Origin: Ctena decussata
Lineage: Eukaryota > Mollusca > Bivalvia > Lucinida > Lucinidae
Reading direction: 5' to 3'
NCBI GenBank assembly: GCA_963989385.1
Contig: OZ022498.1
Coordinates: forward strand, 1,433,501-1,497,500
Length of the DNA stretch: 64,000 bases
Shown here: piece by piece, positions 11,753 through 22,619 of the stretch
Layout of the letters: every line of letters begins with the position of its first letter
Position numbering within the stretch: position 1 is the stretch's first letter
The notes under the pieces: model-generated
Databases searched by the model: none
The model's input: the letters and a program-made list of their open reading frames with translations, nothing else
Told to the model about the DNA's origin: nothing
Translations under genes and position numbers: made by a program

Positions 11753-12234
11753 ACACACTGGTCTGGCATTCAACACAGGCAACGAAGGCAACGTACATGC
11801 AAACGAAAATTTCTGACCAAGAAACTCGATTTAATCCACATACTACTTAATATAAATGCGAACTATCATTCTTACGGACCAAACAGTTTGTAAGATGTCA
11901 AAGTAGGACCATTTTTTTTTTTTTTTACAAATGTCGCCTAGCATAAATGCAGTGCACAGAATAAGTTTCTTCGCCAATTTGTTGTCGTGGTCGTTGTACA
12001 ACCACCATGACAACGAACTGGTGAAGAAACTTTATTATTTGCACTGTTTTTTTACCAGACAGGATTTATTCGAAGAACTGGTCTGACTAAGAAGCGAAAC
12101 AAACTGTCGGTCCGTAAGAATGATTTTCTGAAATTACATTTCGTAGTATGCCAAAAAATCGAGTTTTATGGTCAGAAGTTTTCGTTGGCATGTACGTTGC
12201 CTTCGTTGCCTGTGTTGAATGCCAGACCAGTGTG
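11753..12234. mobile_element. ~480-bp foldback (imperfect palindrome)
   Basis: The left end (acacactggtctggcattca) is repeated inverted at 12215-12234. Matching blocks continue inward (gcctgtgttgaatg, gtccgtaagaatga, cttcgccaatttgttgtcgt) to a centre near 11995-12010. There is no transposase frame. It behaves like a long-armed MITE. Confidence 0.8.
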
Positions 12235-12239
12235 TAATA

Positions 12240-12715
12240 GTCTAAAGCCAAAAAAAAACAACAACAAGAGTATCAAATTCAAGCCAAGGGCTTGTGCGTA
12301 GAAAAAATGCCGTAGGTTAATGTAAAACGCAGAGACAATAATCAGGCTTCACAAACTAAACAGATTACATTGAATCATTGGGACACAGAGTTTGCTGATG
12401 CGAACGGAGAAGACACTCATAGGGCTGTGGTGATTTCTTTGTTGACTCACAATAGAGTCGTGGGGCATCGTGCTGCGTTGCCCATGAACTTGTTTTTAAG
12501 AGCTGAAATATCAGACCATATTTTTCAGACTACCGTCAACACGTTCAATATTGCATTAAATAACAGTTATTTTTATTAATGTTGTCGTAATTTACAAACT
12601 GTGCAGCCGTCCAGGAAAATTTGATTTGAAAACATTTTTATTAGAAAGATCTTCTTTACCAGCAAAATTTGTTCAACCAGGCAGGGAGACCATGACTGAT
12701 GCTTCAGATAATATC
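12240..12715. other. Unassigned stretch with a 69-codon frame
   Basis: An open frame on the plus strand (12370-12579) has no recognised domain and no convincing start. Otherwise AT-rich. Confidence 0.35.
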
Positions 12716-12830
12716 TAACGGGCCTCCGTGGCCTTATAGATAAGAGCGCTGGCTCTTCAATAGAAGGCCTCTCGCACTGCTCTCGGTTCAAGCACCTGCC
12801 GGCGCACATGTGAGTAAGCCAAGTTCTGCA
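12716..12830 (+). mobile_element. tRNA-like SINE fragment
   Basis: Begins cgggcctccgtggccttata and continues gataagagcgctggctc, resembling a tRNA 5' half. A B-box-like ggttcaagcacc lies about 60 nt downstream. It is followed by unrelated sequence, so this is more likely a SINE head than a tRNA gene. Confidence 0.5.
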
Positions 12831-13110
12831 TACGGAAGATCATGTAGTTTTTCCCCGGGGAGCTCCGTTTTTCGCCCATCCTTGCTTGACGATCGGCTCG
12901 ACATACATGAAATATTCTTGAAAAAGTCATAGCAATGGAGAAGGGCCGACCGCATAGACTCTGTGGCTGATTATTACACTTCGAATTCCTGATAGGGCTG
13001 ACAGACTACAGAATCATTAGCCGTGTCAGTCATCCGAGCAATGTCATGCTGAAAGTCATCTTGAACAGGCTTATAAATCCCTGCCAACAACATCAGCTTC
13101 ACTATCAGCG

Positions 13111-13165
<55 letters not shown>
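13111..13165. repeat. (AC)n microsatellite
   Basis: About 26 uninterrupted AC dinucleotides. It lies just upstream of the LINE fragment. Confidence 0.97.
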
Positions 13166-13166
<1 letters not shown>

Positions 13167-13189
13167 TTGCCATAGAATGAAATGCAGCC

Positions 13190-14110
13190 TTATGGGCATG
13201 TGGGAGTACATTATCAATGCAAATCTAGTTCGCGCCATTGGGCAGCTCTAAGATAAGGCTATGGTACAAAGCAGATGAATGGCCGCACGAGAAAATCTCT
13301 CAGAAGAACAACTGGAGTTACGCATGGATGCCTTATCTCATCCAACCTCTTCAGCCTTTTACTGGAAAGGAGTATGTCTGTTGCTCCGGCAGAAAATGAT
13401 GGAAAGGTTTACATAGGCGGCACAACTATTACCAATCCGCGGTTCACCGATGACACTACTGCTTGCCGAGGAAGAGCTGGGCCGTATTTATAAAACAACT
13501 TAAGTGGTTGCTATGCTGTTGCTAAGGCTAAATTTCCTCGACGGAGATTCCCTACAACTATGAAATTTTTTCTGGTGGAACAACAAAGACTGTTCCTCCA
13601 GAGCAAATTTCATTGTTGTAGGGAGTCTCCTTCATAGAAAGTCACCCTTAGCAACAGCATAGCAACCACTTAAGTTGTTTTATAAATACGGCCCAGGAAC
13701 TTGAAGGTCTTGACATAACCTGCATGAGATATAAAATGGAGATAAGTGTTGAGAAGACAAAAATGATATCAAACATCGCCATTGGTATCCAAAAGGAGAT
13801 CAAAGTAAACGGATAGAAGTTGGGAACTGTAATAAGTTTCAAATACCTTTGAGCAATTGTCTCAGATGATGGCTTAGAACCGGTGGTTCTCTCAAGGACT
13901 GCATAAACCACTGAAGCACTAAAGAAGATGAAGCTAGTTTAATAAGAGAACACTAACACATGTACATGTATATGCCTTGCATTGTGGACCTTATTTAACA
14001 GCAGAGTTAAAGAACTGAACTACCGAACATCTCGTATAAGGACAACGTTACTAATGAGAATGTTCACAGAAAGGTGCAAGCCGCCAGAATATTAAGAACT
14101 CCTGTTCATG
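13190..14110 (+). pseudogene. Non-LTR retrotransposon reverse-transcriptase remnant, split by a MITE
   Basis: The plus-strand frame at 13290-13478 codes a reverse-transcriptase palm segment: GVTHGCLISSNLF (family usually G-V-R-Q-G-C-x-x-S-P), then PRFTDDTTA, where the catalytic box normally reads FADD. The frame resumes at 13695 with MEISVEKTKMISN and a 'KYL.AIVSD' block, and ends near 14095 with SYKDNVTNENVHRKVQAARI. Several stops and substitutions show it is dead. The break at 13479-13694 is a MITE insertion. The 3'-terminal part of the same kind of element occurs separately at 48066-48330. The exact LINE clade is not certain. Confidence 0.75.
13479..13694. mobile_element. MITE with ~48-bp perfect TIRs
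   Basis: Inverted ends start gggccgtatttataaaacaa and extend through gtggttgctatgctgttgct with essentially no mismatch. The interior also holds an inverted pair around tttctggtggaacaac. It is inserted inside the LINE remnant. No coding capacity. Confidence 0.88.
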
Positions 14111-14815
14111 GTCAAGAAATCGAAACCTTTAGTGCAAACTACTTTCAAACTGATTTTGTACTTCAATATGGTGGTCTTTTGGGCTGCATGTCCAAGTTGC
14201 ACTGAGGTCCACAAAATCTCTACAGTCTATCTGTGTATATCTCCCGACTTCCAGCCATCTCACAAAGCTCCAATATGTCCCAGTGATACATTACCATTTC
14301 ATGAATTAGCTCTTTTAGTTTCCCAATTGGCCCTCAAAGCCCTTACACTCCGCATACTTATTGAAATCTTCTCCCGACTTTTATCTCAGCTGTCCACATC
14401 AAAAATTGTAGTGAGGTATTTTATAATTTCTCACCCTTGAAGAATCATGCCCTAGATATCTGGACCATATGTAAGCACCGACTCACCGTTTTATCTTGTG
14501 TTAAAATCCTGTCTCTTATATGTTACAAACGGAAAGAGTTTCTTCAAAATGGCCGTCGAATGATTAATTCTGTCACGCGCGCGCTATGAAGTAGGTTGTC
14601 TAGTTTAATTAGTAATTGTAACTAATCAAAACTGTTATTTTGGAATATGCAAATTAAGTATTTTTTCCTTCTTTTTAGTTATGATTTTTGTAGCCCTTTG
14701 AAGAACATGAAGTTAGCCACAGCGTTTTTGCATCGTGGTTAACCTCTTCCCCTTAAGTTAAGTAGGGGAAGAGAAGGGGTTTGATGTTAATTCATTTCAG
14801 TTCAGTTCAATTCTC
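14111..14815. other. No recognised feature
   Basis: A 110-codon frame at 14108-14440 has no domain and no splice support. Nothing else recognised. Confidence 0.35.
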
Positions 14816-14819
14816 CTAA

Positions 14820-14885
14820 CGACGTTCCCCAAGTGGCTCAGCGGTACGTAACCATAGTTGCAGCACTTGGCGCCGAGTGTCCGTC
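14820..14885 (+). repeat. Repeat R3 (ccccaagtggctcagcggta)
   Basis: The segment ccaagtggctcagcggtacgtaaccatagttgca..cttggcgcc recurs inverted at 20438-20505. The gtggctcagcggta part looks like a degenerate RNA polymerase III A box, so this may be a SINE head. Confidence 0.55.
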
Positions 14886-15330
14886 CAATGTTAATGTTAA
14901 TTTATTTCTACAAATAGTATTTATATTTAAACAATTATCAAAATTGTGTGGTATATTTTCATTTTACTAAAAATGTGAATAACCATTATTTTTGATTATT
15001 TCTATAATTTTGTAATGTTAATGCGTACTAAAACCTACATACAAATTCGCTTTACATACTATAAAAATGCAAAAGAAATAATTTTAATGTTTTGTGTTTA
15101 TTAATAGCATCTTTCGTTTTATTAATGAGCTTAGTAAAGACATGAATTACTAAGCATTCGCCTTAGATTACCAGCTTAACTAGTTACAGCAACGAATTAG
15201 GGTTTTCAGTGATATTGTTATTCGATTTCGTCTAGAATTTTTCACACTTTTAGGCATATTTTTGTTGAAGACAGTATAATATAATGGTTGTGCTCCATCG
15301 TGTATGGGAGCAAATGATACCATTGGATAT
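14886..15330. other. AT-rich, no feature
   Basis: Very AT-rich stretch without recognised genes or repeats. Confidence 0.4.
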
Positions 15331-15334
15331 TCAA

Positions 15335-15915
15335 CTCGTTTAAAGACTCCATAGTCCTGTCAGTGGTAAAAATTGTCGAGACAAATCATTATAAAAACCG
15401 GTACAGCCTTGATAATAGCTATTAATATGTCGGTTGATATGCTTTTTGTGCCATATAACTGGAAAAGAAGAAGAAGGAACAATGTGTTTTAAAAAATAAC
15501 AAGTCTCTCTACAACATACAGTTTTCCACAAAAAAATATGGTTTTTGTTTCTGGTTCCCCGTTGAGTATTGAAATTACGCAAAAGCGAGACAATGAATGG
15601 GATCCTTGCCTTACATTCTATTTTATCACCTATGAAACGCCTGCACCTTGTATTTTCACCTGTACCTTGTAGTTTTACGTTGTAATGAATTTTGTGAAAT
15701 CGATAGTAGGTCATTTACCTTGCCAACTAAAATGACCTGGATAATTTTTCAAATCTTTTATCTTTATGAGAAACTAAAGGATCCTAAAGGACGTTTTATT
15801 TTTTTAAGCTGGCCAATCATGATCATATACAGTCACGCGACGAAACGGTAGTTAGAAGCTTGCAGCGATACCTCACGATAAAAAAGTTCATGCTGATAGA
15901 GCAATGGGGTCTTTA
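15335..15915 (-). repeat. Interspersed repeat R1, near-complete inverted copy
   Basis: Read on the minus strand it follows the 19.87-20.38 kb copy block by block: gagcaatggggtctttaac, cttgcagcgatacctcac, aactaaaatgacct, gatagtaggtcattt, ctggttccccgttgag and gactccatagtcctgtcagt. One of the longest copies in the window. No frame of note. Confidence 0.7.
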
Positions 15916-16235
15916 ACAACTTCTGAATTCGTGACAGAATTATTAAAGTAGCGTTCGTAAGAATGCAGAATGTGTTTCACTGAGAACGCATGACGTTTTA
16001 TAGCAGTTGTACTGATACAATATATTGATGAAATAAAACAGTGCCTTCAAAATAATTCAGAAGGATTAATTTCATGGCCTATGTGTTCTCTCGTAGCATG
16101 GGATGCCTCGAAGATGTCTGCATCTGTAGGTATCGGAGGAATTCCAACCCGTACAGGCTCACCTCCTACATGCCACATGGCAAGAGGAAAGAGTGCCACT
16201 CACATGACAGAAAAATACATGGGTCACTGTCAGAG

Positions 16236-17410
16236 AATAGTTTTCCCCCTTTCCCCTCGGAAAAGTGGCTATAGGAATGACGACTATATAGCGAATTGTC
16301 CGGACCTCATAGAGCCGCCTTTCCCCATAGTCCTTTTCCCCCAGCAGAAAATGAGCTATTATATAATTTGGTACGGCTAATGGTATTTTGTGGAACTGAA
16401 CGAAACGGAATGGCATGTACGGAATTAATCGCAGTTCTTCAGGGGAGGTAATAAAATCGATTTATTCCGAAAAAAGAAAATATGCAATTTACCGACCGTA
16501 TCTTTTATAATAATCAACTAAAAGTGTAATCCTCTTGAAATATTGTATAAATAAATAAAAAAAGTAAATAATTACTAATTTAAGAAACGAGCTGTGTTTG
16601 ATTTCTTCCCATCGCAGATATCCATACACATACATACGCATGCAAGCTTACAGGAAGATGAACGGGTTCCTTGTCCAGTCGTGTTTGATTCAGCGGGGTG
16701 TATTAAAAATATTCAAAACTCTTTTTCTTCAGTAAAATTTGGAAATGGTTGCTGTCAGAGAGTGGTTTCTCCCTCCCCCCGGAAAAGTGGCTATAGGAAG
16801 GACGACTATATAGTGGATTGTCCGGACCTCATAGAGCTGCCTTTCCCCCGTAGTCCTTTTCCCCCACCAGAAAATGAGCTTTTAGAGAATTTGGTATGCC
16901 ACGGACTCTTAAAAAATCTCACGCCCCGACCGAGGATCGAACCGGGGACCCTTCGATCTAAAGTCGAGCACTCTACCACGTCGCTATAAAAGCCGGCTTG
17001 TGCCGCAAGCATCATCATATTTCAATTCTCATATCGACGTTACCCCCGCACCTCAGCGGAACGTATCCATAGCCGCAAGGTAGTACAAGTGTATTTTTAT
17101 ACCTAACCTATACCCTGTGACAGGTACGGCTAATGGTATTTTGCGGAACGGAACGAAACGGAATTGCATGGAACAGGGACATTTTATGGAATTAATCGCA
17201 TTTCTTCAGGGGAGGTAATGAAATCGATTTATTCTGAGAAAATAATATGTAAATTTACCGACCGTATCTTTTATAATAATGATTAGCGTACTAATTTAAG
17301 AAATGAGGTGGGTGTGATTTCTTCCCATCGCAAATATCCATACACATACATAAACGGGTTCTCTGTTCAGTCGTGTTTGATTCAGCGGGGGCGTATTAGA
17401 CTGAAAATGA
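16236..17410. repeat. Small segmental duplication with repeated modules
   Basis: Module a (ggaaaagtggctataggaa..gactatatag..ttgtccggacctcatagag) occurs at 16236-16360 and 16765-16885. Module b (tggtatttt..cgaaacggaat..cttcaggggaggtaat..aaatcgatttatt) occurs at 16378-16530 and 17133-17285, followed in both cases by tttcttcccatcgca and gtcgtgtttgattcagcggg. The offsets differ (~530 and ~750 bp), so the duplication has been rearranged. Confidence 0.75.
16918..16998 (-). mobile_element. tRNA-like SINE head
   Basis: On the minus strand, 'gccggcttttatagcgacgt' is followed by ggtagagtgctcgactttag and a good B box (ggttcgatcctcgg). The 7-nt anticodon loop cttta-ga would give a stop-reading anticodon, and the acceptor stem does not pair well. 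It is therefore more likely a SINE-derived pseudo-tRNA than a working gene. Confidence 0.5.
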
Positions 17411-17789
17411 TAATCAGACTTGTGTCCCGATGGGAGTTAAGCCCAAGACTCCAGCATGTAAGACGAACGCTAGTCCAGGAACTCCGCTGCACGAACGCAC
17501 AGATGAACGCTTGCACAAACTCAAAATTATACAAATTTATGAGCACAACCACGTACACTCAATGCCCTCTTTGGCAGGAACGGAAAAGCTAAATGCCTAC
17601 CTGTTTTCCCCAAAACAAAAATAAGACAGACTGATGGACTCATGCATGCGGATAAATAGCATCTGTCATCCGGCGGATTTTTTTTTTTTTGACAGTTACT
17701 TGCATTTCTGTTTCATTTATGAACGTCACTATTCTAAATGGAGAGGGAGAAAATTCTACCACGTACATGTAGCGAGTTTTCCTGCAATC

Positions 17790-18010
17790 GTATTACTTGG
17801 GGGAAATCTACTATAAAGGGGGGAAACGGCTATGCAAAAACACGTATAGTAGAATTTCCCCCGAGAAAAAGTGCTATATAGTCATATTTCCAGGGGGGGG
17901 GGGATTCTACTATATAGCTATTTTTCCGGTGGGAAATTCTACTATGGAAAACTCAGTCATTTCCGGGGTGGGGGTGGGAGGGGAACTCCTAGGGGGGAGG
18001 GGGAGCTACT
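17790..18010 (+). repeat. G-rich repeat with attctactatatag modules
   Basis: Four irregular copies of a ggggaaa(tt)ctactata motif separated by G runs. It resembles module a of the 16.2-17.4 kb duplication in inverted, degraded form. The open frames across it are low-complexity artefacts. Confidence 0.55.
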
Positions 18011-18538
18011 CTCTGATAGTCACACGTATGTGGAATTGTGGAATGTATTTTACCTTTACCAAATTTAGTGCGATAGATGCGCATTTCTGTAAAAAACTTC
18101 TTCATTGTAGCGAAACCCAAAAAGTTTGAAACAAAAAGGTGATGAGGAGGTCTTGGCAGGACGGGTAACGGACATTCCACTGTTAGATGGCGAGCTGCTT
18201 TAAGGAGCGATCTCGCAGTCATGTCTTACTTGATGTTGAGTAAAGAGGTCTAAACAATATTGAAATTCTTTGCTTATTATTTACTTTGTAACTCTCTAAT
18301 TCATCCAATAACAGATAACGGCATTAACTTGAATGAACAGTTGCTGTAGATATATATAAACGAACACACGTAAATACAGACAAACATACAATGGCTACAG
18401 CATTAAAGTTGCTAATGATGAAACACAAGTGAACAATCAATTAACTTGGTTGAAATTATCTAATTACGAGAAACAAAAAAGAGGAATAAATAAACAAAAA
18501 TAAATTAAGAAATCATCCAAGCAAACTGGCCTGGTCTC

Positions 18539-18675
18539 GAGGTTATAAAACTTGAGCACATTCTCAAACTGAAAATAAAGCACACTGATTGGATGCTTCC
18601 GAGCACATGCTCGGAAGCAGCCATTCAGTGTGCTTTATTTTGAGTTTGAGATTATTCTCAAGTTTTATAACCTCG
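18539..18675. mobile_element. MITE with cgaggttataaaacttgag ends
   Basis: Long inverted arms: cgaggttataaaacttgag, then ctcaaactgaaaataaagca, then a core around 'ccgagcacatgctcgg'. The arms are nearly perfect. The ends are related to the element at 2070-2275. Confidence 0.8.
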
Positions 18676-18816
18676 AACCCTAATTCAACCTGGCTCCCTT
18701 AACGTCTTTTGGAAAATGAGACCAGGAAACTAACTTCCTTGCTTTTATTTAACCACCTGCGTGCTGATGGCACCGGCGATACCACGCCCTCCTCAAGGCA
18801 AGTCACTGAGATGTTA

Positions 18817-19055
18817 TATGAGCCGTGACACATGAAAACCAACAAAGTGGTTGTGCGCAAAGCGCAGACTAAGATCAGCCTCGGCATCCACCTAGTCTGA
18901 TCAGACTCTTCCCTAAGCGCTTAAAGGGTAGCTAAGGGTCTAAGCTACCGCCATGCGGCCAGCGAAAACTCTGATCAGACTGGGCGAATGCCCAGGCTGA
19001 TCTGAGTCTGCGCTGGGCGCACAACCATTTTGTTGGTTTCTCGTGTCGTGGATCA
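18817..19055. mobile_element. MITE family M1, copy 1
   Basis: TIR of the form gagccgtgacac..aaaccaacaaagtgg, with inverted right end gttggtttctcgtgtcg. Internal inverted modules contain cagatcagcctgggca-like sequence. This family has six full or nearly full copies in the window. Confidence 0.85.
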
Positions 19056-19611
19056 ATTATTGTCCGCACTACGGAAACCTTTGACCTAGGAAATACGTTT
19101 ATTTACGCGGGCATCATTTCTGTTTTTAAAACATTGACATTTGAGCCCGTCCAGATAGAAATCGACCTTATGACATAAAAAATCGATTTTTGGTTTTTCT
19201 GTTATCTAAATGCGCATGCCATTATAGAACAAAAAGGTAAAAACCGTTTGAAGTTATATAGATTATTAAGGATTTTACGGCAGTTTTAAACACCCTGGTA
19301 TCTAATGAAATTTACCAGAATTAATTACGTTACGTGACGTCACGCCACGTTACACTGTTATAGATAACGCCATTATCAATGTTTTCACTGGAAATGCATA
19401 TCACTATTGCTGTTATCACAGCAAACGCATGTAATCAGTATAAGTAGCTTTTAGCAAACACATGTAATCAGTATGAGTAGCATTTCCCGTGACAAAGCTC
19501 TAGACTTTGGTCCCACCCTGGGACATGCCTCTTGGGGTAGGTAGAAAAGTTGGCAAAGGCTTTGATCCCGGTAAGTGTCATACCATTAATGAACCCTATA
19601 CCTCTAACGGT

Positions 19612-19864
19612 AAATATATGAGCCGCAACTCGAGAAAACCAACAAAGTGGTTGTGCGCCCAGCGCAGACTCAGATCAGCCTGGGCATCCGCCCAATCTGA
19701 TCAGAGTCTTTGCTGTCCGCATGGATGTAGCTTAGACCCTTTGCTACTCTTTAAGCGCACTGCGAAGACTCTCATCGGACTGAGCGGATGTCCAGGCTGA
19801 TCTGAGTCTGCGCTGGGCGCACAACCACTTTGTTGGTTTTCTCATGTCGCGGCTCATATATTTT
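19612..19864. mobile_element. MITE family M1, copy 2
   Basis: Ends aaatatatgagccgc and gcggctcatatattt form an extended perfect inverted pair. Inner TIR aaaaccaacaaagtggttgt. The core carries paired cagatcagcctgggcatccg modules. Confidence 0.9.
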
Positions 19865-19869
19865 CCGAA

Positions 19870-20380
19870 GAACAGCTTTAAAGGCCCTATTGCTCTACAA
19901 ACATGAAAATTTTCATCAAGAGGTATCGCTGCAAGCTTCTCACCATAGTTTCTTCATTGTAAATGACCGCGATCGGCCGACCTAAAACAAATAAAACAGC
20001 TATGAGTTTCACATAAAAAGGGTTTGAAAACTTATTTGGGTCATTTTAGTTGGCAACTAAAATGACCTACTTTCGATTTCATGCCCTTGAATAACATGGT
20101 AAAAATACAATGTACAAGGGTGAGGCCTCATTCACTGTGGCGCTTTTGTTTATCTTGCATCACTCAACCGGAAACCAGAAAAGGAACTTATTTTGTTGAG
20201 CGATTTTTTTTTCAAAAACCTGTTTTCCATTCTTTTTGCCAGCTATTTGGACCAATTTATGCACATCAACCTACATTTTATCATCAAACGTGAAGGTTGA
20301 AAGGGGTCTCGTTATGATTTGTGTTTGGGCGTTTTATTACACTGATAGGACTATGGAGACTTTAGCAAAATATAAACTTA
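19870..20380 (+). repeat. Interspersed repeat R1, reference copy
   Basis: The longest contiguous copy. It starts near ggccctattgctctac and includes gaggtatcgctgcaagcttc, tcattttagttggcaactaa, ccggaaaccagaaaaggaac and cattttatcatcaaacgtga, ending with 'ggactatggagactttagca'. No terminal repeats or coding frame were recognised, so the class is unknown. Confidence 0.65.
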
Positions 20381-20437
20381 ATATTCGGACTGACCGACAT
20401 GCCGTTCGCACGTATGGACAAATCCATTGGACGGACA

Positions 20438-20505
20438 CACGGCGCCAAGTGTGTGCAACTATGGTTACGTACCGCTGAGCCACTTGGAGAACGTTGTTAG
20501 GAGAA
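20438..20505 (-). repeat. Repeat R3, inverted copy
   Basis: Inverted match to 14820-14885 (ggcgccaagtgt..gcaactatggttacgtaccg..ctgagccacttgg). Confidence 0.6.
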
Positions 20506-20524
20506 TTAAACTGAACTGAAGTAT

Positions 20525-21405
20525 GGACAATCCGGAAACTTCATACCGCCGGTGCTCCAAGGGTTTCGAGTGCATAAAATAGAGAGAGACCTAGTATATA
20601 ATCTTTTGTTGTTTTGAATACTTCACCTGTTTCTAAAGATGAGTAAGCAATTATTTTAAAGCTTGTCATTTTCTTTTCAACAAAGCAAAGGATTTGTTTC
20701 TGTGCAAAAGTCCTTCGGCAGCATTTCAACTTTAAGAGTAGAACGCGCTTTTAAAGAGCTACGTCGTCCGAGGAAGCATAAAAAGGAAAGTCACAAAAAG
20801 TTGTTTCCCTTTGTAAATATGGTGGGAAAACAGAGGCATGTACCATACGCGACGTCACACGCAATATCGCTTCTGCTTTGGAGCATCTGTTCACCATACA
20901 GGTTACCAGGCCCAAAGGCTGAGATTATATGCGACCGGTGGACTCAAAGACACTCATGCGAATGCTGATTATAGACCGTTTGCTGCCTACATGTATACAT
21001 TAAAATCTTAAAAAGTTCCTTCAAGAGCAGAGAATACATACAGAAGTAGGAACATGGGCCAGACAACGTAGTTTCGGCTGATTCGTCAGTGACCCTGTCG
21101 ATATCTGGTGACGAAACCAGAAAAAAGCATACTCCTTAATATCTCAGAAACGAATAATGATTCTTTTTTCTTTTTTTCAGAGTAAATGACATTTCTATTT
21201 TAATCTTGTACATGATTTATTGCAAATTTTGCAGATAAATATGAAAGAATCTTTTGAAAATGCACTTATTTTGGTCAGTTTTTGCCCATTTTACATAGTA
21301 GTTAACATGGTTAATGTATTTAAGTAAGAGTCACTGAATCGTTATTACATGTATTACGTCTACACATGGCAATTAAATTGTAATTTGCATACAAATGATT
21401 GCATG
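20525..21405. other. No supported gene
   Basis: A 101-codon plus-strand frame (20663-20968) has no recognisable domain. The remainder is unassigned. Confidence 0.35.
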
Positions 21406-21417
21406 CGTGTTCTATAT

Positions 21418-21665
21418 ATTAAAGTCTCCGTTGTCCTATCAGTGGTAAAATCACCTGTACACAAATCGTTTTGAAAAGCAGTTCAACCTTCATGATTGGT
21501 GACAAAATGTTGATGAGCATATATTGTGTCAGATAACTGGCAAAAAGTATAGAGAACATAATTTTGAAAACTGTCTAACTGCTCAGCAAAACACAATTTC
21601 TTGTTCTGGTTTCCCGTCCAGCAATGCGATATACACAAAGGTAAGACAATAAATGGGGTTCCAGG
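21418..21665 (-). repeat. Interspersed repeat R1, 3' half
   Basis: Minus-strand match to the R1 end: agtctccgttgtcctatcag, acaaatcgttttgaaa, ttcaaccttcatgattggtg, and ctggtttcccgtccagcaat. Truncated at the 5' half. Confidence 0.6.
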
Positions 21666-22261
21666 CTTGTACGTTGGTTTAAAGATATTTTATTTTCAAA
21701 ATACACATAATAACATACAAATAACACAATTGCACAAAGCAATAGGATCAGAACGAAAGCTTGTAGCTTATATAGCTCTTCTCCTGAACACGAATAAATT
21801 GTGTACTATTAGGCAGAAAGTAAAACGGTCCGTGCAAACTTGTTTAAGCACACATTTCTTGTACTATATACTAAACATGTATTTTTAACAGAAATGTAAG
21901 TGAAAAAAGAAAAAAAATCTTTAGCTGTAATCATGTTCGCAGTGAATGAAGTTCAAGATCTAAGTGTATGTAAGACTGCAACGATACTAGCTATCTAGCT
22001 AAGTGGATGTCCAGTTCACGAACATTAATTCACTGCAAACATTTTGACATAAACATTAATTACAAGTACTTCACAAAATGGATAAGAAAAGATACATCTA
22101 CTGAACAAGAAAAAAAAAGACAGAAAAAAGTAAATAGAAACAGAAAAGTCAGCATCTTTGGAAAAAAAAGAGAAAAAAAGAGAGATGGGGCGCAGGTTAC
22201 TAGGGGCTTTCAGACTTTGGCAATAGCTTTCCACTAGGAACAAGTCGCATGTGTTTAGACA

Positions 22262-22615
22262 CATGGTGATAATAATTTTCAGAAACGATGCGTATCTATA
22301 ATATACTTGTGTACCTTTAAAATAATAATATTGTTTATCTCTGGTGACAGTGTTAAATCACCGGTCAGAAGAATATTAAGAGAGGGGTTCACGTAGGTAG
22401 AAACCGAAGTCATCAATGCACTACGTTGCAATGCATAATACCTACAGTGAAAGAAAAAGTGTTGTGCGTTCTCAATACTACCACACCGACACAGAGGTGA
22501 TTCAGTAATGTTTTTAAGAAAAAGATCTAGATTCAATGAGCTACAATTAGTACGAATACGAGTATGAAGAATCTGAGCTTTTCTGCTTGTACGTTGTATT
22601 TTTACCATTTTAAAA
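22262..22615 (-). pseudogene. C-terminal end of a Jockey/CR1-like LINE ORF2
   Basis: The minus strand codes about 109 residues containing RKAQILHTRIRTNCSSLN, then SPLCRCGSIENAQHFFFHC (a C-x-C...H-x3-C zinc-binding motif typical of the carboxyl end of many LINE reverse-transcriptase proteins), ending in HKYIIDTHRF and a stop near 22279. I recognise this as the tail of a non-LTR retrotransposon polyprotein. The reverse transcriptase itself is missing upstream, as in a 5'-truncated insertion. Confidence 0.75.
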
Positions 22616-22619
22616 AGTC

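Noticed and set aside
14108..14440. 110-codon frame following the LINE remnant
   Set aside because: Not similar to LINE carboxyl termini seen elsewhere in the window; no support.
16918..16998. Suppressor-type tRNA
   Set aside because: The loop would give a stop-reading anticodon, but the acceptor stem does not pair and it sits in a duplicated repeat; better explained as a SINE-derived pseudo-tRNA.
20663..20968. 101-codon plus-strand frame
   Set aside because: No domain, no splice context, repeats on both sides.
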